From Pyrenophora tritici-repentis (Eukaryota; Ascomycota; Dothideomycetes; Pleosporales; Pleosporaceae): a stretch of 64,000 nt of DNA. Shown one piece after another: positions 53,820 to 64,000 of the stretch (its first letter is position 1; every line of letters starts with the position of its first letter). The translations under genes and the position numbers were made by a program. The notes under the pieces were generated by a model. The model did not search any database. It saw nothing but the letters and a program-made list of their open reading frames with translations, and was not told the origin of the DNA. Location of the stretch: the NCBI RefSeq assembly GCF_003171515.1, contig NC_089397.1, positions 496,001-560,000 on the forward strand, read 5' to 3'.

Positions 53820-56800
53820 ACATAGGAGTGGCCGAACCCTTTTTTTAGACGACAGCAGAGTCCATCTGCTAGAGCATGTGAGTTTTCAAGTTTGGTAGAG
53901 GAAAAGAGGCGGCATGGCGAGAACAACTCGTACTTTTAGTCCAGGTGTTTCATAGGACTTCCTTCAAAGTTTTTTTAAAGACGGGGAAGAACGAAGTAAC
54001 ATGGTAGAAGAAAAGGAGAAGAGGAAGAAGCCGAGAATATATAGTACAAGGGCCAGAGCAGAAACCATGCCGCCTTGAAGATGTTGTGTTTTTACTCGCA
54101 CAGAGAACATCACATGGGAAGCTACCGAATGATTTTTTTAGAAAATACAGGACTGAGACTTTTTATGTAGGTCAAGAAACCGAAGACAACATGTATGAAT
54201 GCCACAACAAATTTTAAAAACAGTGGAAAGACGAGCACATGAGCAGTAATGAGGTAAGTTTCTGGAAAATGCAGGAATGAGATTTTTAACGTGGGTCTAG
54301 AAACGGAGGAAACCATGATTATTGAGTAGGGCAGTTTATTTGCACATTTCGATCAGAAGAGAGAAGAGCACATAAGCACGAATGGGGGGGGGGTCTTTAT
54401 TGGAAATTGCAGAAAGGAGATATTTTCTGTGGTGTTAAGAAAGTAAGGTAAGGAGAGAGGATTTATATACTGCCACAAGCCACAAACAGAGAACGTCAAT
54501 GGCTTTCGTAAGCTCTTTTTGTTGTAAAGATTTTCGACTTGTGGAGACAAGAACACTCCTCTGGTAGTTTTTTTTAAGAAGATGTAGGATAGAATAAGTT
54601 TGGCAGGTAAGAAAGGGAGGAAACCATGTAGTGGTTGATTTATCATTTTTCAATTTTTCATTTGTAGAGAGAAGACCACATGGGTGGATGTATGTACTTT
54701 CTTAGAAAATAGAGAACTGCATATTTTATGTAGGTGGAAAATGGAGGAAACCATGAACGGCTTGTGTTGCTTGTTAAAGTTTTAGACTGGCGCGGAGAAG
54801 GCCACATAATAAGGTCGTGAAAGATTTTTTAGAAAATGTTAGAATGGGAGATTTTTGTTTATCAAGAAGGGGGAAAAGAAAGCAGGAGGAAGACAAGAGA
54901 GTTAATACTGCCAGAGAGACAGGCACCATCTTAGGTTTCTGTCGCCATCTTTTGTGGGGGCTGCGGAGAGGAGAGCAAAACATAAGACGTTCTGATCTTT
55001 TCTTTCAGTCGGAGATTCACATGTGGTCAGTGGATCTTTGATATGAATCAAGTGTAGAAGAAACAGGAGAGAGAGGAGAGTAGATCCTGCCACGACAAGG
55101 CCAGGCACCAAAGCGCGGTTTTACTAGTTTATTTTTTCTTTGGCTTTTGCAGAGAGGAAAGGAGAACATGGTATTATGACACGTGTTTTTGGTCAAATCC
55201 ATGATACAAGAATGAATCATTTTAGAAAGAGTGGGACTGGAAAGTAGTAGGAGGGAGAGACTGTGCTGCCATACACAGGCCAGACACCATGAAGACCCCT
55301 TACGTCGATTTTTTTGGGGCGGTTGCAGAGAGAAGAGAAAAAACATAGAACAAAGTTTAGAGTCGTTAGAAGAGCTTAAAGTTTTTAAGAAGGAGTAGGA
55401 CTAGAAAGTAGTAAGAGGGGAGGACTTCATCCTGCCACATAAAGGCCGGGCACCATCGATTGCTCTGTCGCGGATCCTAGGGGCAATCGCAGAAAGAAAA
55501 TAAGAACATTTGGTGTTTACAATTCTGTTTTATTTCAAGCCATGAGAAGAGATTCAGTTGTTTTAGAAAAGGTAGGACTAGAAAGTAGTAAGAGGGACAG
55601 ACTTTATCCTGTCGCATAAGAACAAGGCACTATAACTCGCGCCTCTATGCATTTTTTTTCTTTGCATTTGCAGAGAGAAGAGAAGAACATGAGATGCAAA
55701 GTGGAACTTTTTAGTCCAAGTCATCACAAAAATTTCCCCCCTTTTTTCAGAGAAAGCGGACCTGGAAGGTAGTAGGAGAAAAAGCGTATACGCTGTCACG
55801 AAGAAACCAAAAGCCGCGACACGCTCATCAACGTGATGTTATAGGCTTTCTCGACAGCAAAAAAACATCACGGGATGTTTTAAGTTTTTTAGGATACCAC
55901 TGTCTCGAGGGTTGGTAGAGTAAAGAGATTAGAAAGAGGTAGGAAGACGGGGTTTATATACTTCACAAGCAAAGTAACACCCATGGCTAACTCGCCGCGC
56001 GTGTTGAAGGCGAGAAAGAGCAGGAGGCCGCATGTACTGAGAATTGGTGTATTTGTTTCTAGAACTCATGGTCTCGGCAATTTGTAAGAGTAAATGTTGG
56101 AAAGTAAGGAAGAAAGAAGAACGCGGGTAGCAGGAGTTTATATGCCACCACAAGCAAGGCAGCAAGCCCATATTAGGTGCCCCCATTGATTTAAAGTCCG
56201 GCAAGAGAGCGACGCCACACCATCATTGTCGTAATCGTTGTGTTTTATGTAAAGAACAAATGCTTTAGAGGTTTGTAGAGTAATAGTTGGTTAGAAAAGA
56301 AGAAATTTATATATGATCGCTGACGGAGCAACAACAGCCATTGCGTGCAGCCTCAGATTTTCAAAGGTAGGGAAAGGACAAGTCCATGACTCTTTCATTC
56401 GTCTATTTGAAAAGTCTTCGCCCATTCGCGACTTTGAGCTCTGTTTGATAAGAGGAATAAGGTAGAAGTAGTAAAGGGGTAAAGAGATGTTTCAAAGAAA
56501 ATGGGCATGTGTTTGTATCGGAGTTACTAGAAACGACACAATAGCCACCCTTCATGTGATGCTGATTCTGGAAAACGAGAGTTCACATATACGAGATTAT
56601 AGTTTGACAAACCACGCCATGAAATTTTTCTTTGTCGATTGTTAGAAATATGTAGTAATCAATTAGAGTAGAGGAGTGAAGTATAAGAGAGAAAGAAGAA
56701 AGAGGAGGAATCAGAGTTTCATATATCGCAACGGAAAAGACAACCGCCATTTCAAGTTCCTCAGTTTTATTGAAATTATGAACATCTCGGGATACATACC

Positions 56801-59800
56801 AAGTATGTTGACAACTTTAATAAGCCACAGCATTTTCGAGCTTCTGGAAGTATTTTGGAAGGGAGAAAGCAGCAGAGTGGCAGAAAGAGAAACATCCCAA
56901 GATGAGCTTGATGATTAGAAAGCGTTACAGAGATTTCATGCGCTGTAATGGTCAAAGCAGCAACCACATCGACGTCCTCGAGAATGATTTAGATGTTAAA
57001 AAGAACTCTGAAGGAGAGTCATATCGTGCAAGGGTTGTATGATTTTAACAAGTCCCGCCATATTCTATCCTGGATGCATTTTTGAATAAAAGGTAATAGT
57101 ACGGTAGTAAAGAGAGAAGGGTAGGTTTATAGAATGTCTATAGAAAGGCCGGCGATCATAAAAGATTCCGCAGGCCTCTTGAATCTAGGGAAAGAGGGAA
57201 GTTCATAGAACCTGATCCATGTTTTTTTAGGTTTTCGAACACTAAGCCATGTTTCAACTTGCAAATAATTTTAGGAATGAGAATAAAGTAGAGTAGTAGA
57301 TAAGAGAAGGAGGTAGAAGGTAGTTTTATAGAATATTGCCCAGAAGCCGGCGACCATAAAAGATTTCGCAGGTCTCTTGAATCCAGAAAAAGAGGAAACC
57401 ATATGTACACCACGGTCATGTTTTGTATTTTGGAACACTCAGTCATCTGACAGCCCGCAACTAGTTTTAAGAATGAGGAGAAAGTAGAGTAATAGAGAAG
57501 AAAAGGAGGTGAGGGGGAGGTTCATATGGCAGTGCGGATAGGGCAGCAATCAAGGCCTCCATGCCGCTAGATTTAGGACGCGGGAAAGAGAGGGAGACCA
57601 TGATACTGTCGGGTAGTCGATTTCGCATTTAATAGTTGAATTTTTGGGAGACCATGTCATATGTTCTCTGTCCGCTTTTTTAAAGAAAGAACTTAGTAAA
57701 ATAGTATATGAAAAAGAAGAAGAGATAGGATATTTTTTGTGCAGCTACAATCAGCCCAGCAGCGACATCCACACTATTATTCGTATTTTTTAAAGCCAGA
57801 GAGAAACTCTTCGCCATACGAGGGCTTGATCACGTTTTAGAGATAGGAAATCATGGACTTCTCAAGTTTTAGTGATTTTAGTAAAAGAGACGAGAAAAGA
57901 AGAAATAAGAAGGAGAAGAGTGAGAGTATTTATATGCCACGACAGAAAACATAGCAGGCTCATCAGGTGATATGCCATCGCATTTTGAGCAACAGAAAGG
58001 GGGCAACTCCATGTATAGAGCCCGTTGAGTTTTAGAAAACGCCACCATATCTTGGATTCGAACAATTTTAGGTAAAGAGATGGAATAGAATAGGAGAAAG
58101 AATAGGATCGAGAAAAGCTTTTATACACTGCCGCAAAGAAGCTAGCAGCTCACATGAGGCTGCTTTTTTCAGTTTTAAACCCCAGAGAGCGGGAGGACTC
58201 CACATGAATATAAAGATAGGCTTTTTAATAACAGACACCATAGTCGGAATGTTTTACTATTTTGAGAATTTAGATAGAGCGTATTGGTAGAGAGATGGAG
58301 AAAACGAGACAGGGAAGAGTATTTCTGCCCTTCTACAGGAAGAGCAGCAACCATAAGCGCTATCTTGAAACTTTTGAAACGGAGAGAGGAGGGAGCAAGG
58401 CCACATCCCAGGATTCATAGTACTTTTGGGGGAAACCCCCATGGGAAGGTATATTCGTAGATTTCATGACGCAAGATAGGTAAGAAGGATAGAGGAATAG
58501 AAAGAAGATAGAATCAGTAGCATATATACAGCCACAGACAAGGCCGCAGCCATGTAGCTAACGTCGTTGTTTTTCGGAAAAGGGGCAAAACACCACATCA
58601 AGGTGGGTGATATCTTCTTTTAGAAACCACCCCACTTCAAAGTCGTTCCGCAGTTTTAAGAGAAACATAGTAGGCAGATATAGCAAGAAGAATACAATGA
58701 GTTTAATACCACAAAGAACAGGCCAGAAGCCATAGCATGACGGTAATCAGCTTTTAGAAAGCAGGAGAAAACTTCCACATTGTCTTCATAGAGTTCTGTT
58801 TTTAGAAAACCTACTCCACCAACTCATCCCGGCTTTCTATATTCTTTTAGAATTAAGAGGAATGTGAGGTAGTACAAGGAAGAAAGTCTACACTCCTGTA
58901 GACTGAATTTATGCTCGCAGCCCAAGCATCCAGCAGCGGCCTGCTAATTTTGTGCGTCAATAAAAGGAATCTGATTTTTCGAAAGGCATAGAAAATGGCA
59001 TCCGCATCTTCTTTTTCTTCATCGCATAGTTTGAACTCGTTTTTATTAATCTCTCATAGACAAAGAACCGGCACACAGTCGGACAGCCATGGACGAGCTT
59101 CATTTCCACTTTTAATAAAATAAAGAGTAGTTATCATTTTTAAAACCCGCAGACTGGACACAAACATGCGCCACAGAAAGTCGCGTTTTATTTATCGTCT
59201 CCAAATCATGATAAAATTCCTTGCCAGTTTTGGAAAAGACAACCGGAAAGATGGTGGTAAGAAGGAAAACTCGCCAGCACAACAGGGCGATGCTTTTATA
59301 TACCCCCGTGCCGGATCCCAGCCGCACAGCCCATAGGCAATACACCCCCCAGTTTCAAATGTGCAACAAAAGAGCAGACACAACCCATACTCGAGTTGCT
59401 CTGTGTTTTTGGTTTCCAGCACACGCACATTGGCTGAATGATGTCATGTTTTCTAATCCCTCCCAAAACTCAGACAAATACATTCCTGCTTTCGTCGAGT
59501 TTTCTCTTTTGGTAAATATAGCGTATCCCCCCAGTCCATGCCAGACCGCATCATACTCAGGAATGCAAAAGGGTTTTCTTCTCAACCTCGCAAACAGCAG
59601 CATAATACCGCACAAGCTGCTCTTATATTTTGGAAAAGGCAGTAAAGGAATATAGGACCATAGGTCAATGGCATTTGAGTTTCAATCCACATGGGAGAGA
59701 GATGTATGTATTTTAAACCACACACATACGGTCCGCTGTAGATTTTTGAATAGCCCCAGAAGCAACCCCCAAATCATGTTGCCACTGTTCGAAAGTTTCA

Positions 59801-60410
59801 GAAAGAAGAAGAGCCCACGACATCATTCCTTATCACAGTGGTTTCCTGAAAATACCAAATTTCGGGGTTGAGAAAGGTGGTAACAGGAAAGAAGGAGTCC
59901 ACACATGGCGATTTCCACCGGGCTGATTTTTTTTCCAACACGCACATAGTTTCCTCTCACTCGGATTTTAGAAGAACAACCGGTAACAAAACAGAACCAT
60001 AGTCGCAACCACAGCCCGTTTTAGAAATAGGTAGAAAAAAGCCTCCTCTCCACTCTCCCATCCTGCTTGTACTTGGTTCCTTTCATTTGGAGAAAACACG
60101 AAACCCAAGATTTTTAAAAGTCAACTCTAGAAAAGAAGGACCCACGCCCATCGTCTATGCATGTTTCTGTTTTTGGCCCACACACCCCACAAAACACATC
60201 GACTGCTTCGGAATAGATTTCAAGAAAGGGCTCAGAGCAGACACGAATCATTCGATAGCCGTCCATACTTTTCAGAAAGAGCGGAAAACCCCACATGTAT
60301 TTGGTTTAGTAGTATTTAGAGAAAGGGGATTTGAAATATGTGAAGATGGTGGGAGGAAGGAAGGAAGAAGTGTGCAGCTGGAAAGAGGGTTATTTATATA
60401 TGAGTAGTTG
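53820..60410. repeat. Diverged tandem array, about 30 units of 125-220 bp, no credible genes
   Basis: Reading by eye shows a recurring unit: a purine-rich block (for example GGACTAGAAAGTAGTAAGAG), then a TTTATATA- or ATCCTG-like core leading into GCCACA...AAGGC..GC and a CCAT/CCATG anchor. A GAGAGAAGA/AACAT block and a T-rich TTTTAGAA block close the unit. Approximate CCAT anchors fall at 54066, 54190, 54313, 54624, 54751, 54926, 55107, 55287, 55453, 55627, 55810, 55981, 56167, 56339, 56747, 56964, 57155, 57352, 57545, 57763, 57955, 58150, 58350, 58550, 58731, 58937, 59085 and 59330. Spacing is about 125 at the left, 165-185 in the middle and 190-220 at the right. Units are diverged except for closer pairs, and frames inside (up to 144 codons) are low-complexity. 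No transposase, terminal repeats or tRNA-like segments were noticed. Confidence 0.75.
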
Positions 60411-60672
60411 CACGTGATCTGTACGGCACAACACATACAGTGAAGAATACGAGGGGATGTTTTGAGATTTTGAAGAAAAGACATGTGCACATGTATGTGT
60501 CGCTTTTTGTGTATGTAATATCATTGCTATTCTGCTAGTCTTCATTATCGTAATGCCATGGATTTGAAATGGTGGTAGAATACATGGATGGGTACTTTGA
60601 TACAAAAACAGGCTACAGGGTATGAATATAATTGTTTTAGATAACTCAGGATTTACTTGACTACAAAAAGCC
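60411..60672. other. SEC20 3' flank
   Basis: These 262 bp follow the array and lie downstream of SEC20 (minus strand). They are AT-rich with no coding features. Confidence 0.5.
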
Positions 60673-62058
60673 TCACAGCTCATCCCGCTTCCTCTCCTCT
60701 CCGCCGGCCTCTTGCTTCTGCGCTTCTTCATGCTTCTTACTCTCCACATCCTCCTCCCACATCTTCTTCTTGGGGTTGCGTGGCTTGTCACTCTCCCTTA
60801 ACACTGTTCCATCGCCCAAGGTGACAGGACCTTCATCTTCTTCCTGTTTGTTTTGCTTTCTGAATTGTGGGTGATCAGGCACCTCCTCTGCCTGCTGCTG
60901 CTGGTTCTGTTCCGCCATCTTGCCTACTTTTTGCGAGTATGAATTCGGTGGGCTGGGATCGTGTTCGTGTATACGCGCTCCTCCTCCACGACCGGCGGGG
61001 ATGTAGTGTGGTTCGGCGTTGGGCTGACGGCGAGGGATACCACCTGCTGCGCTAGGCTGGACTATCAGAGTTCTAGAGGACGAAGATAATGCGACGCTCG
61101 AGGTTGCAGCCGACGACGCAGCACCAAATGGTAGGACTGCGAAAAGGACACGGAAGACGAGTTTGACTGGCCAAATGAGAAACCAGGTCAATGGTCCGTA
61201 TAGCCAGCGTCTGAAGAAGAGCCAAACAACTGTTGTTATCAGTATGTAGAATGTGGTCTCAAGATACCACGTGTCTGTCTTTGTGCTCTTGACTAGTGTT
61301 GTCACAAGGCTCCTGCTGTTTGCCAATAAAGTATTAAGATCTGAGTACTTCTCCCCAAGATCTTCGAGCGCGGCCGAGGATTGTTCAAGTGTTTCTTGTG
61401 CGAATCTTGAGCGCGATAACTCTTCTTGCATCAACTGATGCGTTCGGCGCAGGGCAGTTGTGACGTCTGACGAGGCTTGGGCGACGATTTCGCCTTCCGA
61501 GATGCCTTGTTGTTGTTTTCTTTGGCGATATGTGGACGAGGGTGTGGAAGAGCCGGATTGTAGGTTCGAGAAGAGCAGTTCGCGTTCTTTGAGCTTTGCG
61601 CGGTCGGCGTTGTGTTTGGCCGTTAATTGGGCTTTACGGTATTGTGATCGCGATCTATAAGGAGTGGTTAGTAGGCGAAGTTGTTGTGTAGAGAATGGCA
61701 GGGTTAATTACAATCTCAAGTCCTCAGTCAAGCGCGCAAGCAGTACGGCAAGTCGACTCCTTTCGTTGTCTTTGGTACTGTTCCTTCTCCGGCCAGTGAG
61801 GGTACCCTGAAGCGTGACGTCTTCAACTTCTTGTCTAAGAAACTCCAGCTCCTCTTCTAGGCCTTTCAAGCTTTCGTGTATCTCTGCGCTGAGTTCCAAC
61901 CTTACGTCACCCTCGTCGGTCGCATCCAGTGGTTGTGAACCTGGCTGGAAATCTAACTTGGCCAGGCGTTGTATAAGCTGGCCGATGGCTTTGTTGGATT
62001 CCGAGAGAGTGTTTAGGCGGGTGGTGAGTGCTTGCGTGGTGGAAGGAATTGGCGCCAT
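60673..62058 (-). CDS. sec20: Sec20, Golgi-to-ER SNARE-complex protein
   Basis: Two exons, 62058..61712 and 61654..60673, encode 442 aa. The N-terminal half is helical (IGQLIQRLAKLDFQPGSQPL, EIHESLKGLEEELEFLRQEV). The Sec20 family domain follows (about 205-290): EELSRSRFAQETLEQSSAAL, LGEKYSDLNTLLANSRSLV, then the membrane segment STKTDTWYLETTFYILITTVVW. A second hydrophobic stretch (WFLIWPVKLVFRVLFAVL) lies close behind. The luminal tail of about 120 residues is Pro/Gln/charged-rich and ends ERKRDEL, an HDEL-class ER retrieval signal, as in yeast Sec20, which ends in HDEL. Sec20 acts with Ufe1, Use1 and Tip20 at the ER in COPI-vesicle fusion. The intron is 57 nt. Confidence 0.88.
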
Positions 62059-62359
62059 CTTGGCTCGGGATTGCGGAGAGGGTTGGTAAATGTATGCGAC
62101 TACCCTATGACGGAGATGCTACGGTGGGCCGTTTTGGCGGGGGTGAAAGAGCGCAACATGGCTGAAAAGCCACCTGTAGCGTGCCTTCCGCAAGAATCTC
62201 GAGCACGGACATAACTATCGCGAGCGTGGGATTGCGAAGACCGACAACGACCACTGCTGTACCTTTGTGAAGCATCTACGGGTATGTTAATGCGCTTTAC
62301 TGGAATTGCGCATTGCTAATGAAGCGATTGCAGGCTCTCCATCTACACCCGCCGCCACG
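62059..62359. promoter_or_regulatory. Divergent SEC20/mL53 promoter with a 5'-UTR intron
   Basis: About 300 bp separate the two ATGs. On the plus strand a GT-AG intron of 52 nt (62282..62333, donor GTATGT, branch GCTAAT, acceptor TTGCAG) lies just upstream of the mL53 ATG and appears to be a leader intron. Confidence 0.55.
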
Positions 62360-62788
62360 ATGATCACCAGATTTCTCACCGACGTTCGCGTAACCTTCAA
62401 TCCCTTCTCCCCACGCTCAAAGCCCGCACGCCTCTTTCTCTCCCTGATACCTCCGAATGCGCGCGCAGATGGCATGAAGATCGAGTCCAATATGTTGCCG
62501 CGGACGAGCAAAGAGCCTGCAAGTCTTGGTGTCAAGTTCAGTACGTACCTGTGATTCGATTCCGAAAGGCACATAGCACGTAGATGGGCATCAAGATCGA
62601 TAGCCCGATGCGATATCTACCATACACCACTTCAAGTCTACATGGCTATACAAGCACTAACAAGCCTTACAGAAGACGGCAAAGAGATGAACCTAGATCT
62701 AAGCACTATGCGCATAACACAGGTCGTCGAGGAAGTAGATAGGCATTCGCGCTCGTTGGCGCGGAAGGAGGAGCTGACAGGCAACTAA
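62360..62788 (+). CDS. Mitochondrial large-subunit ribosomal protein mL53 (MRPL44 of yeast)
   Basis: Two exons, 62360..62540 and 62673..62788, encode 98 aa. The product has the mL53 pattern: MITRFLTDVRVTFNPFSPRS, then ARLFLSLIPPNARADGMKIE and MLPRTSKEPASLGVKFKDGK. The C-terminus (MRITQVVEEVDRHSRSLARK) matches the family tail. It is a component of the mitochondrial 54S large ribosomal subunit. The 132-nt intron is long for the window; splicing reconstructs FKDGKEMNLDL exactly. The earlier in-frame codons lack an ATG, so 62360 is the start. Confidence 0.9.
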
Positions 62789-63078
62789 ACATACAAAAAG
62801 AATACCCTTGGTACATACACTCGGTTTCACGTCATCATTGGCGTCACAGTAGCATTCGAGTCTAAAGCGGAGATGACGATTTGTTATTCTCCACATGAGT
62901 TTATGTACCGTCAATGGTCGGCATTAATCATGTACACTCCTTTACTATTTGTCGTCTGCCCTCTTGTTCTCCGCCCCAAAATTTATCCAGGGTGAGCCTC
63001 CAATTGGGTATTCATGCAGTATGGATGCATTGCTGCTTTATAACCTCCTGCTGTGATGACGATGGGCTTCCGCTAGAA

Positions 63079-64000
63079 CTAGTTGGACGGAGCACCGGAG
63101 ATGTAGAACCACTTGTCGATGCTGGGGTCAATGGGGGCGGGTGACTTGTTCTCGCCCTGGGGAACGTTGACTGAGCTAGCGTCGACACGGTCGGTGGAGT
63201 GCGATACGGTGGTGTTGGTGCTGTGATTTTGTTAGTTACCATCTTAAGCCAGCAGTATAATAGGAACATACAGGCTGATCTCGTCCTTGGGGGTCTTGCC
63301 GGTGACAAGCTTCTCCCACGCCTCAGCGCACTCACGGACAATGTCCATGGCGTACTTCTTGTTCTTGCACTCGCCGGAGAAGGCAAACTGGTTCTCGGGC
63401 TTTCCGTCTGGGATCTTGTAGATACGGAACCACTCGTTTGTGGCGCGGAGAAGACCAGGGAGGTGGCGCTCAACGTCCTCGACGTCGTTGAGCTTGGGGG
63501 CCAACGGGTCGTTCACGTTGATAACCATGATCTTCCAGTCGGTCTCACCCTCATCAAGCAGAGCCATGACACCGAGCACCTTGACCTGGATAACCTCACC
63601 AGGCTTGGCGACGAGCTCACCGATTTCGCACACGTCCAATGGGTCGTTGTCGCCCTTGGCCTTGGTCTCCTGGTGGACGACATTGGGGTCCTCCCATGTC
63701 TGCACAGCATTAGTATGTGTCTCTCCGATATCTGGCTCTCGTCATCGTACCTGAGGGAAGGCACCGTAATTCCAGAGGTAGCCCTTGTGGGGGAAGCAGT
63801 TGCGGACGAAGCGGAGCTTACCCTTCTTCGTGTCCTGCTTGATGGGGTTGAGCTGCTCCTCCTTGGAGATCTGTCCTAACAGTCAGCCCAGATCTGGCGG
63901 TGTAATATTCAGGACTGGTCGAGACGCAGTCAATTGAGGGGTACACACCTCCATCTTCGCATTGGTCCAGCGGGGCACCTCAACCACCATGTTGAGGACC
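63079..64000 (-). CDS. ipp1: Inorganic pyrophosphatase, cytosolic family I (5' end outside window)
   Basis: Four exons are visible, >64000..63949, 63870..63751, 63699..63272 and 63220..63079, giving about 247 residues; the N-terminus lies beyond the window. The protein reads [20 protein letters not shown], then [17 protein letters not shown] and [19 protein letters not shown], then the family I signature [12 protein letters not shown] with the metal-binding Asp residues. [17 protein letters not shown] and [14 protein letters not shown] follow. It hydrolyses pyrophosphate to two phosphates, driving biosynthetic reactions in the cytosol. The C-terminus continues through a last splice into [13 protein letters not shown] and ends ISGAPSN. 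Introns are 78, 51 and 51 nt. Confidence 0.93.

Noticed and set aside
54353..57446. Several minus-strand frames of 70-110 codons with recurring Phe/Leu/Ser-rich segments.
   Set aside because: They repeat because the DNA repeats; composition is low-complexity and frames are not maintained between units, so a coding role is not supported.
59221..59655. A 144-codon plus-strand frame in the repeat array.
   Set aside because: No family features, and it lies within diverged repeat units; similar chance frames occur across the array.
53820..60410. The repeat array as a transposon or as an rDNA spacer.
   Set aside because: No transposase, reverse transcriptase, terminal repeats or rRNA-like sequence could be recognised; flanks are single-copy genes.

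Overview
This window is nuclear DNA of a filamentous ascomycete, most likely a Dothideomycete of the Pleosporales type (inferred from gene content and style, not from a search). Genes are mostly monocistronic with short introns (47-159 nt), mainly GT-AG with CTAAC/TACTAAC-like branch sites. They include typical fungal families such as palC, Reg1-type PP1 regulators, DUF2406, Cgr1, Vma21 and Fun30. I see no tRNA, rRNA, CRISPR, intact transposon or secondary-metabolite cluster. Exon boundaries given here were worked out by hand from reading frame, splice consensus and family fit.

Layout, left to right. 1-10.6 kb, all on the minus strand: a partial FAD/NAD(P)-dependent monooxygenase-like gene, an APC amino-acid/GABA permease, palC (pH signalling), a complex I subunit (NDUFB10 type), a small Cys-containing orphan and a 14-TM MFS exporter. 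12.7-22.5 kb, all plus: a Reg1/Hex2-like PP1 regulator, calnexin, methylmalonate-semialdehyde dehydrogenase and a DUF2406 protein. 23.1-27.4 kb: VMA21 (minus) diverges from a Fun30/Fft3 SNF2 remodeller (plus). 28-34.3 kb, minus: an SH3BGR/thioredoxin-fold protein with a long repetitive acidic tail, a bZIP factor and a small gene with an in-frame stop. 34.9-41.9 kb: a small acidic protein, an aldo-keto reductase, a secreted protein and a disordered protein with a RING-like C-terminus. 43.4-53.5 kb: SF3B1/Hsh155, a PXMP4-like peroxisomal protein, a mitochondrial ornithine carrier, CGR1 and a coiled-coil membrane protein.

53.8-60.4 kb is the odd part. About 6.6 kb has no credible gene. It is a strongly diverged tandem array of roughly 30 units, each 125-220 bp and mostly near nucleosome-repeat length, purine-rich on the plus strand, with a recurring TATA-like/CTGCCACA/CCAT core. 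It lies between ordinary single-copy housekeeping genes and is the best candidate here for something undescribed. After it come SEC20 (minus, C-terminal RDEL), the mitochondrial ribosomal protein mL53 (plus) and a partial inorganic pyrophosphatase (minus).

The genes do not form one pathway. They are housekeeping functions: ER folding and retrograde transport (calnexin, Sec20, Vma21), mitochondria (complex I, mL53, ornithine carrier, MMSDH), RNA and ribosome (SF3B1, Cgr1), chromatin (Fun30), glucose and pH signalling (Reg1-like, PalC) and solute transport.
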